This document shows, piece after piece, positions 46,622 through 57,872 of a DNA stretch of 64,000 nucleotides. The notes beneath the pieces are model-generated. The model saw only the letters and a list, made by a program, of their open reading frames with translations, was not told the DNA's origin and did no database searches. Position 1 is the first letter of the stretch. Each line of letters begins with the position of its first letter. Location: positions 9,560,891 through 9,624,890 of the forward strand of contig JAREIK010000801.1 in NCBI GenBank assembly GCA_029783825.1, in the 5' to 3' direction. The DNA is from Sapria himalayana (Eukaryota > Streptophyta > Magnoliopsida > Malpighiales > Rafflesiaceae). Made by a program: the position numbers and the translations under genes.

Positions 46622-49600
46622 TTTTTTTTTGATAAGTAATAAATTTCACTATCAAAAATTATGTACAAGCTACAAAAGTTAAAAAATACTACATTAATTT
46701 CCAAATACAACATAAATTTCTATTTTGATTTTCCTAGCTAAAGATCTAGCATCTTCAGCTTTGCCTTCAAAAAGTCTCTTGTTCCTTTCCCACCAAACAT
46801 AGTATATAGTAGCTGTGAAAGTTGCTTTATACATAGTATTCTTTGGGCTGTCATTCGTATGGTTGACCATCATACTTTTGAAAATGGTAGAAAGAGAAAC
46901 AACATCATCTATAATCTTGATCCAGCTTTTAAGTTCGGTTCATATAGTATTTGAAAAATAGAAATTAAAAAATATGTGGTCCATGAATTTTGCGCAGCTG
47001 CAAAATTCATAGCTTATGTTTTCTAGCATTGTAAACTCTTGATCTTTCATTCTGAGTCTTTTGTGCTTAGCTATCCAAAGATAAATTGCATGCTTGGGCA
47101 TGATATATTTTATCCATATAGTTTTTGTCCGAGCTTTCCTCTTTAGATTTTGTTTTCCCGTTAAATAATTGTAAGCATCACATATTAATCTGCCATTCCC
47201 ACCCTAATTTTCTAGTAGACCTTTCACCTGCTCCTTTGAGTTGACTTTTATAATTAAGATGTCCATAGTTAAGATTAGGGCTTTCCAATAAGTTGAGTCT
47301 TCCTTAGAAATCTGGTAGTCTAGATATCTTGGGAATTAAGGTAGAAAGGTGGACCCACTTAATCCAAAGTGTGTCCTTCTTTCTATCTATCCTTTAGAGA
47401 GTCTTAAGGAAGAAGGCCCTATTCCATATAAAAATGTTATGAATTCCAAGACCTCTAGTGAAGATCAGCGTGCACACTTTGGCCCAGGAGACCTTGAGCC
47501 TATATCTTCCAGATTTAGGGCTGCCTCATAAGAATATTCTATAGGCATTGTCAATAGAGTTAATGGTGTAATTTGGTAGAAGGAATACCGAGAACTAGTA
47601 CCCTTCAATGTCTTGTAGCATAATGCGAAGGAGCTCCAATCATCTTGCTATTGAAAGTAATTTACCTGCCCACTGATGTATGGCTGAGGTAATTTTATTC
47701 AATAGCATATAGAATTGCAAGGATATTAGATGACTTAAAGATAATAGAACACTAAGGAAAACAAAAGGGAGAATACCCTTGTAACCAGAAAAATTCATAA
47801 TATCCATTTCAAGCTTTTTCACAACTCCTTCAAAAAAGATATTTGATTTGGAGTTGCTGACATTCAGTCCTGAGACTATCGAGAATTCTTTGAGTACACT
47901 AAAGAAGATATTTATGGAGCATAAATCACCTCTAGAGAAGATGATCAAGTCATTCGCATACATGCGATGGGATATCTTTAAAGGAGCACATCACAGGTGG
48001 AAGGAGAATAGATCCGAAAACATTGCAATGTTCAGCTATCTTGAGAGGTATTCTATACATAAGACAAAAAGATATGGAGAAATAAGATCCCCTTTCCTAA
48101 GACCTTTATTACCTTTGAAAAACCAATGGAGTTTTACATTTATGGCAATAGAGAAGGATGTTGAGCTTATTCATTCGTATATGATTTTAGTGAAGAATTT
48201 TAGGAAGTTTAGTCTATGAAGTACTTTCTTCAAGAAAACCCATTTGACCAAGTCGAATGCCTTTTGTATATCTATTTTTAGAAACCATCTTGGAGAGATC
48301 CATTTCCTTGCGTATCTTCTAATTAATTCATGTGCTATAAGGAAATTATCATAGATTACTCTCTTTCACATAGGCACCCTAGGCTGGGTCAATAATGGTG
48401 TCTATCACCAATTTTAAATGAGATACTATAAGTTTTGCAATTATTTTATAGACCACATTACAGCATGATATGGGTCTATAATCTTTGACCATTGATGCAT
48501 GCGAGGTCTTGGGTATCAAGGAAATATATGCATGATTCACTTGCCATAGCATTCTACCGGAGTGGAAGAAGCCATTTATTGATTGGATCACATCATAATC
48601 AATTTTAACTCCACGAGGACTTTAAATTTTGTAGTTGACCCATATGGACCAGAAGACTTCGAGCTATCCCTTCTAAAAATGGCCTCATTTATCTCCTATG
48701 CGGTGAAGAATAAAGAAAGGTGCTTGTGATCCTCCTCTTTAAGTATTTTATCCCCTTTTAAGACATGTTCATTTATACTGTCCACCCTGCTTGAAGTACC
48801 TAGAAGATCCTTGTAGTATGAAACAAAAGTCTCCACGATATCATTTTTTGATGTTGTGAAGCTTCCATCATCTTTTAGTATTATCACAATCTTACTTTTC
48901 TATAATTTAGCACTCATTAAGGCATGAAAAAATCTGATGCATCTATTTTCTTACTTAATGTAATTGATTTTTGCCTTCTGCCTGATGAAGGATTACTCCG
49001 CTTCTTCCAGCTTTCTCAAATTGGGTTTAGTGGTAATTTCCTCTTCCTTCAGGCCTTGATTTGGTCATAGCAGTATTTCAGAATGAAGCTCTTTAAGAGC
49101 TTCCTTAGTGAGAACCACTCTTGAGCTGATATATGCATAATGCTTTTCATTCAGTTTTCTCATGGATCCTTGAGGATTTTTAGCTTTTAACCAGCTTGAA
49201 CATAAATGAGCCCTTAATTCCTTATTTCTAGCTTTTGAGTAAAATGAGAATAAATTTTTTGTGGAAGGTCCATATATTGTAGAATTGAAAGGAATTTTCC
49301 TTTCTTTGTCATCGGGTTCTGTAGATAATATCATTAGGTAATGATTCAAGAAGATTCCTAAGGTCAGGTATCTTGCGTGGTTGTCTAACCTCAAGTCTAC
49401 CCATTCAACATTTGCCATTGCCATATCTAGCTTACTAGAGACTTTACCATTAGTCCAGGTGAAAAAATCCCCAGACAAAGATAGATCTTCTAGACTTAGA
49501 GTAGATATACAAATTAGGAAATCATGTCACTCATAGTTTGTTACTATCCTACCCCTCACTTTATCTAATCCAAAGAGTGAAGATTGAGATCTCCAACTAT

Positions 49601-49920
49601 AACCCATGGAGAGGAATATGTCTTTCCCTTCTCAATCAGATCGCCCTAGAGTGCTTTCCTACCCGAGATAGAGTGCAATCCATATATTACCGATAGTTTG
49701 AAAGCTATTCTTCTCTCTATATCGCATGCCTGTAGAAAGACATGTTATGGAGTACAGGAGATGACCTCTATCTTTATCGTTTGATCATCCCATATGACCA
49801 AGATTATGCCATTCCTATGGGTAGAGAAATTGTCAAGAGCCTTAAATCTCTTGAACATCCATGTTGCCTAATGTTGGACCTGGATATTTTTTCTTTGTTA
49901 AGCTTGGCTTCTATGATTGC
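46622..49920 (-). mobile_element. 5'-truncated LINE of the same family as 28111-34397
   Basis: On the minus strand the sequence begins inside the endonuclease (about 49920) and runs through RT to the zf-RVT end and an A-tail (T-run at 46622-46630 on the plus strand). Recognisable pieces are FFTWTNGKVSSKLDMAMAN (49478-49065 frame), YRPISCCNVVYKIIAKL (near 48475), and YAND in place of YADD (47960-47949). IHQWAGKLLSIAR (near 47680) and the C-terminal region (down to about 46740) follow. The endonuclease SDH reads LNH (about 49349-49341). There are many stops. The upstream end lacks ORF1. I could not find a clear target duplication. Confidence 0.85.
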
Positions 49921-49924
49921 CTAG

Positions 49925-50590
49925 TGTTGGACCTTCCATGAGCCATTTGAGCATGGCACAGCCATGTTGGACACAGCACAAGAACATCATAATTGAGCCA
50001 TATTTGAACATCATATTTTTTCTTACTTTGTGCTTTTATAGTCCAATGTCTTTGTGTGAAATTTAAGTTGAAAGTTATGACTTTAGGAATGTCATATTTA
50101 TTCCTTTTCATCATTATAATATAAAGTCATGGCTCTAAAAATGAGCCACATCTTTGGTCTCTTAATGCTTTAAATTGCCATGACACTAGAAATACATAAT
50201 TGTAGTGCTAAAATTGAATTGTATTTTTGGACTCTTTTGCATCAAATTGTTGTGGTTCTAGAAATGACCAATGCTTGTGTATTTCGTCTCTATAATACTA
50301 AGTCATAGTATTAATAATGGCCGAGGGTTATTCATTTCATCTCTATAACCCAAATTCATAATGCTAAGAATGAGTCATGACTTCAGTCATTTTTTAGAGA
50401 AAAAAGTCATAACCCTAAAAATGATCATTACTCGAGTAAGTACTCACTATAACTCTTTGTCGCTAAAAGTCATGATGCTAAATAAAAATTATTGCTTTTG
50501 CCTTAGTCTTGGTAGCTCCATAATGGAAAAGTTGTGACACTAAAGGATGTCATGGCTTTTAGCTCTAGTGTGATAATTGGGTGAGGTGAC
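49925..50590. repeat. Highly degenerate minisatellite ('aagtcat...ctaaaaatgag' units)
   Basis: A motif like 'agtcatggctctaaaaatga' returns every 60-80 bases with heavy changes, for example near 50075, 50119, 50176, 50243, 50305, 50359, 50408 and 50469. Each return pairs 'tcat' and 'ctaaaaatga' cores. No coding frame spans it. Confidence 0.6.
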
Positions 50591-51703
50591 ATAAAAATAT
50601 CATATGAATGTTATGAGCTAGTGTGGATGTGACCCCAAGAAAGTTTTGCAGCTAAAAAAAATATATTACATAATAAAATAATTGTGTCAACAAGGTGATA
50701 GAGTCATAACATATGGAGATTATCATGATTATTTATGTAGAGCTTCTAACATGAATAGATGTCAAAACTATTTTATAAGCTCAATGAGATGCAAAAAAGT
50801 CAAAACACAGATAATACTATGATTTTACATAACTATTCAATTTCCTCTTTCTCAGCAATTCACTAAGTCTCATGTTTTATCAAAAAATCACAATAATTCA
50901 TCATAAATCATTAAAACTCACAATTTAGTGAACTTATTCTATTTAAAACACTTTTATATATAAACACTAATCAAAAAAATAACTAGATTTATTTTAGTAT
51001 TTGACATACCAAATAAATAGTTATTTGTAGTGAGAGAGAGGTATGAGTGATCTCACCAAAATTTAGTCTTTTATGATATTGATAAATGCATCAAATTGAT
51101 GTTCGATCACAAATCACATGGTATCTTTCGAAATATGTGATCCACAATTATACATGTTATAATAAAATTATATGGATCTTTTAATTTGCACGAGAGTTTT
51201 CATTGAATAATTATAATATATTTCTCTATCATATTTACCATTTCATACATTACTTTCTCTTACTATTTATAACATTCTTCAAGAATTTTATATAGTTTAG
51301 CATTTAAGACATTACTTGGAAAATATGATATATACTTCTAACATATGAAGAATATTGAGAAACTTCTCTAATTGCTCATCCAAGTTCTCCTTTATAAAAT
51401 GTTAGGGAAAATGAAAGTTTAGAAGAAATTTATTTTTAGCATCATTCTTCACCACATTGATCTTTTTAGTACTTTAGGTAATCTTCATTCATTCATTTGT
51501 TACTTTTCTTTTTATGTCACCACTAGGGGGTTGAGTTAAGCATTTTATTCATTTTGTGTCATGACTTTCTAAAAATTTGTCATATTCAAAAATTTGTCAT
51601 TTGTGGAATTAAGTGATACATGGTATCATCAAATTGCGTTACAAATCATTGGCATGTATAAAATAAGGTTTTATAAATGATTTCTTAATTATGTTGATGA
51701 TAT
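50591..51703. other. AT-rich intergenic DNA
   Basis: No gene, RNA gene or element boundary recognised. Confidence 0.4.
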
Positions 51704-51711
51704 GATACAAA

Positions 51712-52197
51712 TAGAGGTGTCAAATGGGCTGGGCCAGGCTGACCCAGCACGACACAAGAACGACTTGTGCTCGTGCCCGTTGCCTCTGCCTGCCCTTGGC
51801 ACTGGTCGTGCTGTGCTAGGCCGAAAAATTTTGGCCCTCATGCCATTCCAGGCACCGCACGAATGCCTGGCATTTGAGCACAAGACGCGTGACCACGCAC
51901 CAAGCATGGTCACGATGAGCCGATGTCGACGGGCGAGGCTAGCCGAGCCCCAAAAGGGCGATGGCAGTGTACCTCCGAAACCCTAATTTTTTAAAAATTA
52001 AGGTTATGGCCCGACCTGAACCAGGCTGAACCCGGTGAATTTCAAGCCGTAGGCCCGTGCCGGGCCTGGCCTCTATTGAACCATGTCGTGCATGGCCTAG
52101 CATGATTATTGTACAGTGTCGTGCCTGGCCCAACACGATAGCCCAGTTGTGCAGCTTAAAACCAGGTCAGGTAGGCCTGATCCGTTTGACACCTCTA
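51712..52197. mobile_element. Non-autonomous hAT element G ('GGGCC' family)
   Basis: The ends 'tagaggtgtcaaatgggc' and 'ccgtttgacacctcta' flank 486 bp. The perfect target duplication GATACAAA is at 51704-51711 and 52198-52205. Internal similarity to element F is strong, including 'gaccacgcaccaagcatggt' near 51890-51915 and 'gccccaaaagggcgatgg'. No coding capacity. Confidence 0.93.
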
Positions 52198-52205
52198 GAT
52201 ACAAA

Positions 52206-54696
52206 TAAGATTGATGTTGCAAGTAGTATACTTCATCATAAAAGCATATTGTAAAATACAACAAACCAAATATCTTAAGTATTTGCCGCGCCATTATCTA
52301 AAATAAAGAGAATAATAACAATGCTTTTCCTTTATTTGGTGTTACAATTAAAATATGCCAATTTTTTTTCATAACTATGTTTTTTGTTGATGAATCTAAA
52401 ATCAAATAAAATGTGCAGCATACACTTTTTTTAATTAATTTGTTGAACATCTATGAAACTATAACAAAATTTTGACAATCTTTTTTATATAATCACCTAG
52501 AATTTCAATGTAAAAGTAATCAAAATACAAAGAATGAATTTATGTGTTAGTGCAATATTCATTTTATTATATAATAAATAATATCATATCTTGTAATCTA
52601 CATTATAATAACACACACACGCGCGCATGTATGTGCGTGGGTGGGTGTGTATCTTTGTTTCTTATTGCCAAATCACATGAATTGAATGTACCACATCTTT
52701 AAGAGATCTAAAAAATTGAATGCATGGTATTGATTGTTGAAGCACAAGCTATTAACAAGTAGGGTCCAATGATTTTTTTTCAACTTGTATTTTTGCAGGT
52801 AGGTGGGTAGGTAAATGTATGTGCATATGTGTGTATCTGTTAAATTTTAATATTTATACTTGAATAGGCAAGAACAAGCTAGGCTAGACATGCCAATTTG
52901 GACGACCTTACTACCTTGTGGGGTATGCCTTGCCTAATCCCTAGTTCTGTCTAGGGTCTATCATGAGCACTCGTGAGCACAAAGGTTACGAAATTAATCA
53001 TTTGGCATGATTCATATTTACAACTATATGAAAAAAAAGGTAATGTCAATCATAAGTTTTTGGGTGATATCTTCATTAGAACTGTGAGACATTTTTTTAG
53101 TGATTAGTTGGGTGTTTATTTTTCAAAAAAGAGGCTCCCTAAAGTCAACAAGGTATGTGATTGTTTAGAAAAAATGTTATTCCATCCTGTTCATATTTAA
53201 AAATTGTAAAAATATTTTTTCCAAATACTAAGTTTACTATTGCATGTTAAGTTTTAGTCCCAGCTTATGAAATGACATCATAATTTTTATCTCAAGACAT
53301 GACAAATTTTAATGTTAGAATCTTTATAATTAGGAAACAACTACTCAACAAAAAAAAAATATTTGTTAAAAATCAAGTTATCATTGATTACATTTTGATT
53401 ATGTATTATTTGATGCATTTCAAGAAAATAAGATAAAAATGTATCTGTTGTTCTAAACAAAATGTGTCTAGAATTGAAATCTATTCAACTCCCATGGAAC
53501 TAGTCCATTTGGTAGGGGTGTGTATCTTGAGCTAGATGTCATAGTACACTATGGCATGAGGCAAGCCCAGAACAAGATGTACTCTCCAAATTCCTAGAAT
53601 GTTTCATATTGTTCTAGCTAATTTAAGAAGAACATGATAATTTCCAGTGTCATGAGATCATTCAATGTTCTAGAATTTTCAAAGATTTTTTTGTTACTTC
53701 TATTATAAGATTGTAAAAATTGATATGATATTGACTCTTAATGTATGGGTTCTCTTTGTATAAGTAAATCTTCATAAAATAAGTATTATCTAAAGTTTGG
53801 AGAATGATATGTGTAATATTTTCTTTCTATAAATTTTATTTTATTTGTATGTTTTTCTTGTGTGAGACATGAGTAGCATGATCTCGGTTTTTGAAAAGTA
53901 TAATTCATAGCTTAAGGTTACATGTAAATTACCAAATAGATCAATTGAAAGTTCCCAGCCTAAAAGTAAAGGAGAGAAAATGATTGATGAAAAATATTAA
54001 TAACTTCATTTGAGAGATGAAACAATATTTGGAAGTAATGAATATCACACTGCATGCAGTAATAATTGTTACTACCTATGTATATTATCTTAACATAATT
54101 CTCATTTGGTACATTGAAGATGTGGTGATATGAAATGTAAACGTATTCCCATTGATAATTGAGAAGAGTTCAAAAGAGACTTTTATCTGCAATTTTACTC
54201 AATGTATGCATGAGATGAGGTGACAACAAAGTTATGAATGCTCATCCAACATGTATAAGTACAATAATATGTGAAGACTTCTCATAAATTATACTTCAGA
54301 TCTATTTCTTTGAAAAAAGCAATCATTTTCTTATTTATGAATAGCCATGTCGTAGGCAAAACAAGAATTATAAATAATATGTATTATAGTCCTCACTTAG
54401 ATCATGTTAGTATAGTTGAATCATTGATATAATTTAAGAAGCACGATTGACCCAAATACACTAGAAACAAAGGCAAAAATAGAAACAAATATGATAAAGA
54501 GTTCAGGAGTGGTGATGGAAGAATCTCTTCCCACTACAAGAGATTACCTAAAATAATAAAAAAAATTGAGTCATTAACATATTTCATGTACAATAAACCA
54601 TGCCAAATGATTGATTGTTTGAGTTGGCGAAAATTGTTAGTCACTGTCGTATTGATAGACTACTCAAAGAAATATACTGCTATAATTGGTTAAACT
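52206..54696. other. Intergenic DNA, no recognisable gene
   Basis: AT-rich with a CA/CG and TG microsatellite near 52610-52660 and a faint GC-richer relic near 52865-52990 of hAT-like wording ('aggctagacatgcc', 'ggggtatgccttgcc'). Nothing else could be supported. Confidence 0.4.
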
Positions 54697-54704
54697 ATTT
54701 TGAT

Positions 54705-55296
54705 TAGAGGTATCAAATGGGTTGTGTCATGTTGATATGACCTATTTTTGAGTGACCTAGTCGAGCCACTATGTCATGCCGGGCAAGACCCAACATGGTA
54801 GTCATGCTATGCCTAGCACAACATGACTTCTAATCTGCTTAGCTTGACATGGCACAATCAGCATGATTTCGGTTAGACTCATACCTACCATACCGGGTCA
54901 TCCCAGATCATGTCATATCATGTTAAAATAAAAAAATATAAAACCCCATCACATGGATGTGATGGATATAGTACTTTAAAAAAACCCAAATTTACTTTTT
55001 TAATGGATCCAAACATGGTCCAGGGTCACGGTGACTTGTGACCCATTCTCATTATGTAGTATTGGATCATGGTCATATTATCAATGAACCATGCCAATAG
55101 GCTAGACATATAGGTCATGCTTGGCTCGACATGAGGCACGGCAGCTTCTGGCCCAGCATGGCACAAGCTAATGCCTTGAGCCGACACGACCTAGGTCCAA
55201 GAATGGTTCTGGATTGTGTTGAGCTGAGCTATGTATAACTCAATAAGATCATGTCTCATGTTGTGCCTAGGCCATCTGGCCTATTTGACACCTCTA
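54705..55296. mobile_element. Old non-autonomous hAT element H ('GGGCC' family)
   Basis: The ends 'tagaggtatcaaatggg' and 'cctatttgacacctcta' flank 592 bp. Flanking ATTTTGAT (54697-54704) and ATATTAAT (55297-55304) agree at 6 of 8 bases. Internally, most expected GGCC/GGCAC motifs are changed to 'tgtcatg', 'ggcatg' or 'gacatgg', the pattern expected after cytosine deamination. This marks it as older than element I. Confidence 0.85.
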
Positions 55297-55559
55297 ATAT
55301 TAATTGGTAGGTGAGAGATGATGTTAGCCAATTGTATTATTGTTGATTAAATGATTACTACTCTAATTGACCCATATGCATTATACATTTTCATTTATAA
55401 AGACTACTAAATAGATAGACATCGGGTTGAACTCCAGATCAGAGGTGATGTATTTCTTCTTGATGATTATGATCATGTGATTAACCTAATATTTCTTGAT
55501 TGAATCACTATCCTCTTGATACTACTTGTTGATTGGGTTATGCATTTTTGATGTTAAAT

Positions 55560-56300
55560 CATAAATGATAATGTATTATCCAATGCAGTAAAATGGTAGA
55601 AAACTCTCTAAGCCACCGATGACAAGTCAACTATTTAGAGGCATAGATAGAATAGGAAAACATACATAGCATCTTAAATAAGCAATGATAACATGATGAA
55701 ATTGCCATAAATTTCAAAGAGAAGTCAAAAAACTCTTAAACTCGTTCAATGATGCCAAGTTTGTGCTACTAGCTAAGAAATTGCCACATAAAAAATAAGA
55801 ATTATAAAATTGATCTATATCCTAATAATTAACCACATGATAGACACATGACTAAATGACATTAGCAGAACTTGATGAATTAAGGAATCATCTCCAAAAA
55901 CTAATTGATATAGAATTCATTCAACTATCAAGAGTATCTTATTCAATACCAATATTACTTAAACAAAAACATGATGGATCATGACAACCATGTATAAATT
56001 ACAAAGAATTCAACAAACTAATAGTAAAGAGAAAATATCATTTTCTTCTCATATTTGATTTATTCGATTAGATTGGAAAAATGAGATGGTTTACCAACCT
56101 AAATTTTGTAATTGGGGCACTTCAATTTTTTTTCTAAATTGCTTTGTAATCATTTAATTAGATGATATTTTAGTCCATAGTTGATTTGTATAAGAATATG
56201 TGGATCACTTATATAAATATTCTAAATAGTAAGGAAAAATGAAATGTACATTGCACAAGATAAGTCATTTATTCACTATGCTTGATGTCCAATTTCTCTT
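55560..56300 (+). pseudogene. Ty3/gypsy reverse-transcriptase relic
   Basis: Broken frames give LAELDELRNHLQKLIDIEFIQ (near 55870-55930), then KHDGS, and CINYKEFNKLIVKRKYHF (near 55995-56045). FDLFD and GKMRWFTNLN follow, and then LDDILVHS near 56160-56185. These equal the gypsy RT blocks 'ELEELRKQLKELLDAGFIQPS', 'CIDYRALNKVTVKN', 'FDQL...FTKLDL' and 'YLDDILVYS'. A weaker trace of the sequence before RT (FNDAKFVLLAKKLPHKK) lies near 55745-55795. No LTRs were located. Confidence 0.75.
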
Positions 56301-56898
56301 TTTGTTTTTATGAAATATAATGATCCGAATGGACAAATACAATATGTAGGCTGTTATTTAGTGAGAGCTATTAACTAAAGCTATGTAATTGAGATCATTT
56401 TAGGTTGATAAATTATATATTATATTTATTTTATCTAGGAATATTCTCACATCATATTATGATTGTTAAAAACATGGGATTTGAGTTCAGCTTGCAAAGA
56501 AGTTTTTGATCGGCACAACTAAGACATTAGAAAAGAACCAATCCTAGCCTCACAAGATCATAGGAATTTCCAATGGATCTCATAAAAACTCCAAATTTAA
56601 ATGTACTTGATCATGATCACTACTTAGACGATTTACCAGTGTGAAGGTTTGTCATATGTATCTACCCTGTGGTTGATAAGGGGGGATTGTGGGAAGAAAG
56701 AAAAAAAAATCAAAAAAAAAATCATAGGAATCCTTATAAAGTTCATATAGATATATTAGATTTTTCAAACTAATGTATGCTAATATATGAAGGGCACTCA
56801 ATAACCTCTGAAAATCACAAGCTCAATGAAATAGATTAATAATATGTAGTTCATGAGAAATAAATGACCATTATAGTTCATTGCTAGTGGGTATGAAG

Positions 56899-57385
56899 TA
56901 GAGGTGTCAAACGGGCCGGCCCAGCACGGCACGGCCCGTTTTTCACGTGCCCAGCCGTGCTGCCGTGCCGTGCCGGCCCGCTCGGGCACGGGCGCACGGC
57001 AAGGCAGGGCAGGCGGGGCGGGGCGGGTCTGTTTGGACCCGACCCGCGGTCTTTTTACCGGGGGCGGGGCCCGGTTGGGTCACGAGTCACGACTCAGTGA
57101 GTCGTGACCGTGAGTCGTGACTCGTGACTCGTGACTCGTGAGTCGCGACTCACGAGTCACGACTCAGGCACGCGGGCCGACGTGCCGTGCCAAGGCACGA
57201 GTCGTGCCGGGCCAGGAACGGCACGGCTCGTGCCGGGCACGGCCCGGCACGTGGTTTGTTCGGCCGGGCCCGGCACGGGCCCGGGCACGTTTTTTTATCG
57301 TGCCGGGCCGGCCCAGGCACGGCCGAACCGTGCCGTGCCTCGTGCCGGGCCGGGCCGGGCCGGGCCGGCCCGTTTGACACCTCTA
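56899..57385. mobile_element. Young GC-rich non-autonomous hAT element I ('GGGCC' family)
   Basis: 'tagaggtgtcaaacgggccg' at the left and its near-perfect inverse at the right ('cccgtttgacacctcta') flank 487 bp. The perfect target duplication GTATGAAG lies at 56891-56898 and 57386-57393. It is extremely GC-rich against its AT-rich surroundings, and its CpG sites are mostly intact, which suggests recent insertion. It shares 'gacccgacccgcggtc' with the transposase-bearing element B, its likely relative. It lies about 490 bp upstream of the start codon of the DnaJ-type gene. Confidence 0.95.
57078..57166. repeat. GASTC array with perfect palindromes in element I
   Basis: Eleven GACTC or GAGTC pentamers lie in about 90 bp. 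Two perfect palindromes are present: 57086-57108 (11-bp arms, one-base centre) and 57129-57162 (17-bp arms, no spacer). Many units read GTGACTC or GAGTCAC, close to bZIP-type TGACTC sites. Confidence 0.92.
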
Positions 57386-57872
57386 GTATGAAGGCATTGT
57401 ATCTTGAATTATTAGGTCATAATTTTTCCATGTATTCTTCCCAAAAATAATGATTGAGAGGCTCAATGGTTTTTTTAAAATATTTATTTATTATCCTAAA
57501 AGAGCTTTACAATGTGATAATTGTAAAATGAAAAGAGAACAAAAGAAGTTGGAAATTAGGTGAACCAATTATCATAATTCTCACTAGAAATAACTAAATT
57601 CAACATTTAAGATGTGATAGATTTGTCGTCGAAATATGTGAAGTGATAGAGAGAGAGATGGGCCAACTGTCATCGAAATGTGAAGTTGCATTTTCCATTT
57701 CGTCATCACCAACTGGTATCCTTTCTGTTCTTTTCCCTTTGGAAACAACTAAATCTTCCTGGTTCTTTCTGTTCCTTGCCTTCCATCTTCGCGTTACTTA
57801 ATTAACTCTAACTTGCGTTGTGTGTTTCATCGCCGCTGCAACTTTTGTTGTGTAACTACATTGGGCTGTACC

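Noticed and set aside
50075..50560. CRISPR-like array of short repeats with spacers
   Set aside because: The repeat cores are strongly diverged, spacing is irregular, and the genome is a plant's. It is a decayed minisatellite.
57150..57380. Long frames on both strands in element I resembling a proline/arginine-rich protein
   Set aside because: They arise from the GASTC array and 'ggccgggcc' repeats; coding on both strands at once is a sign of composition, not genes.
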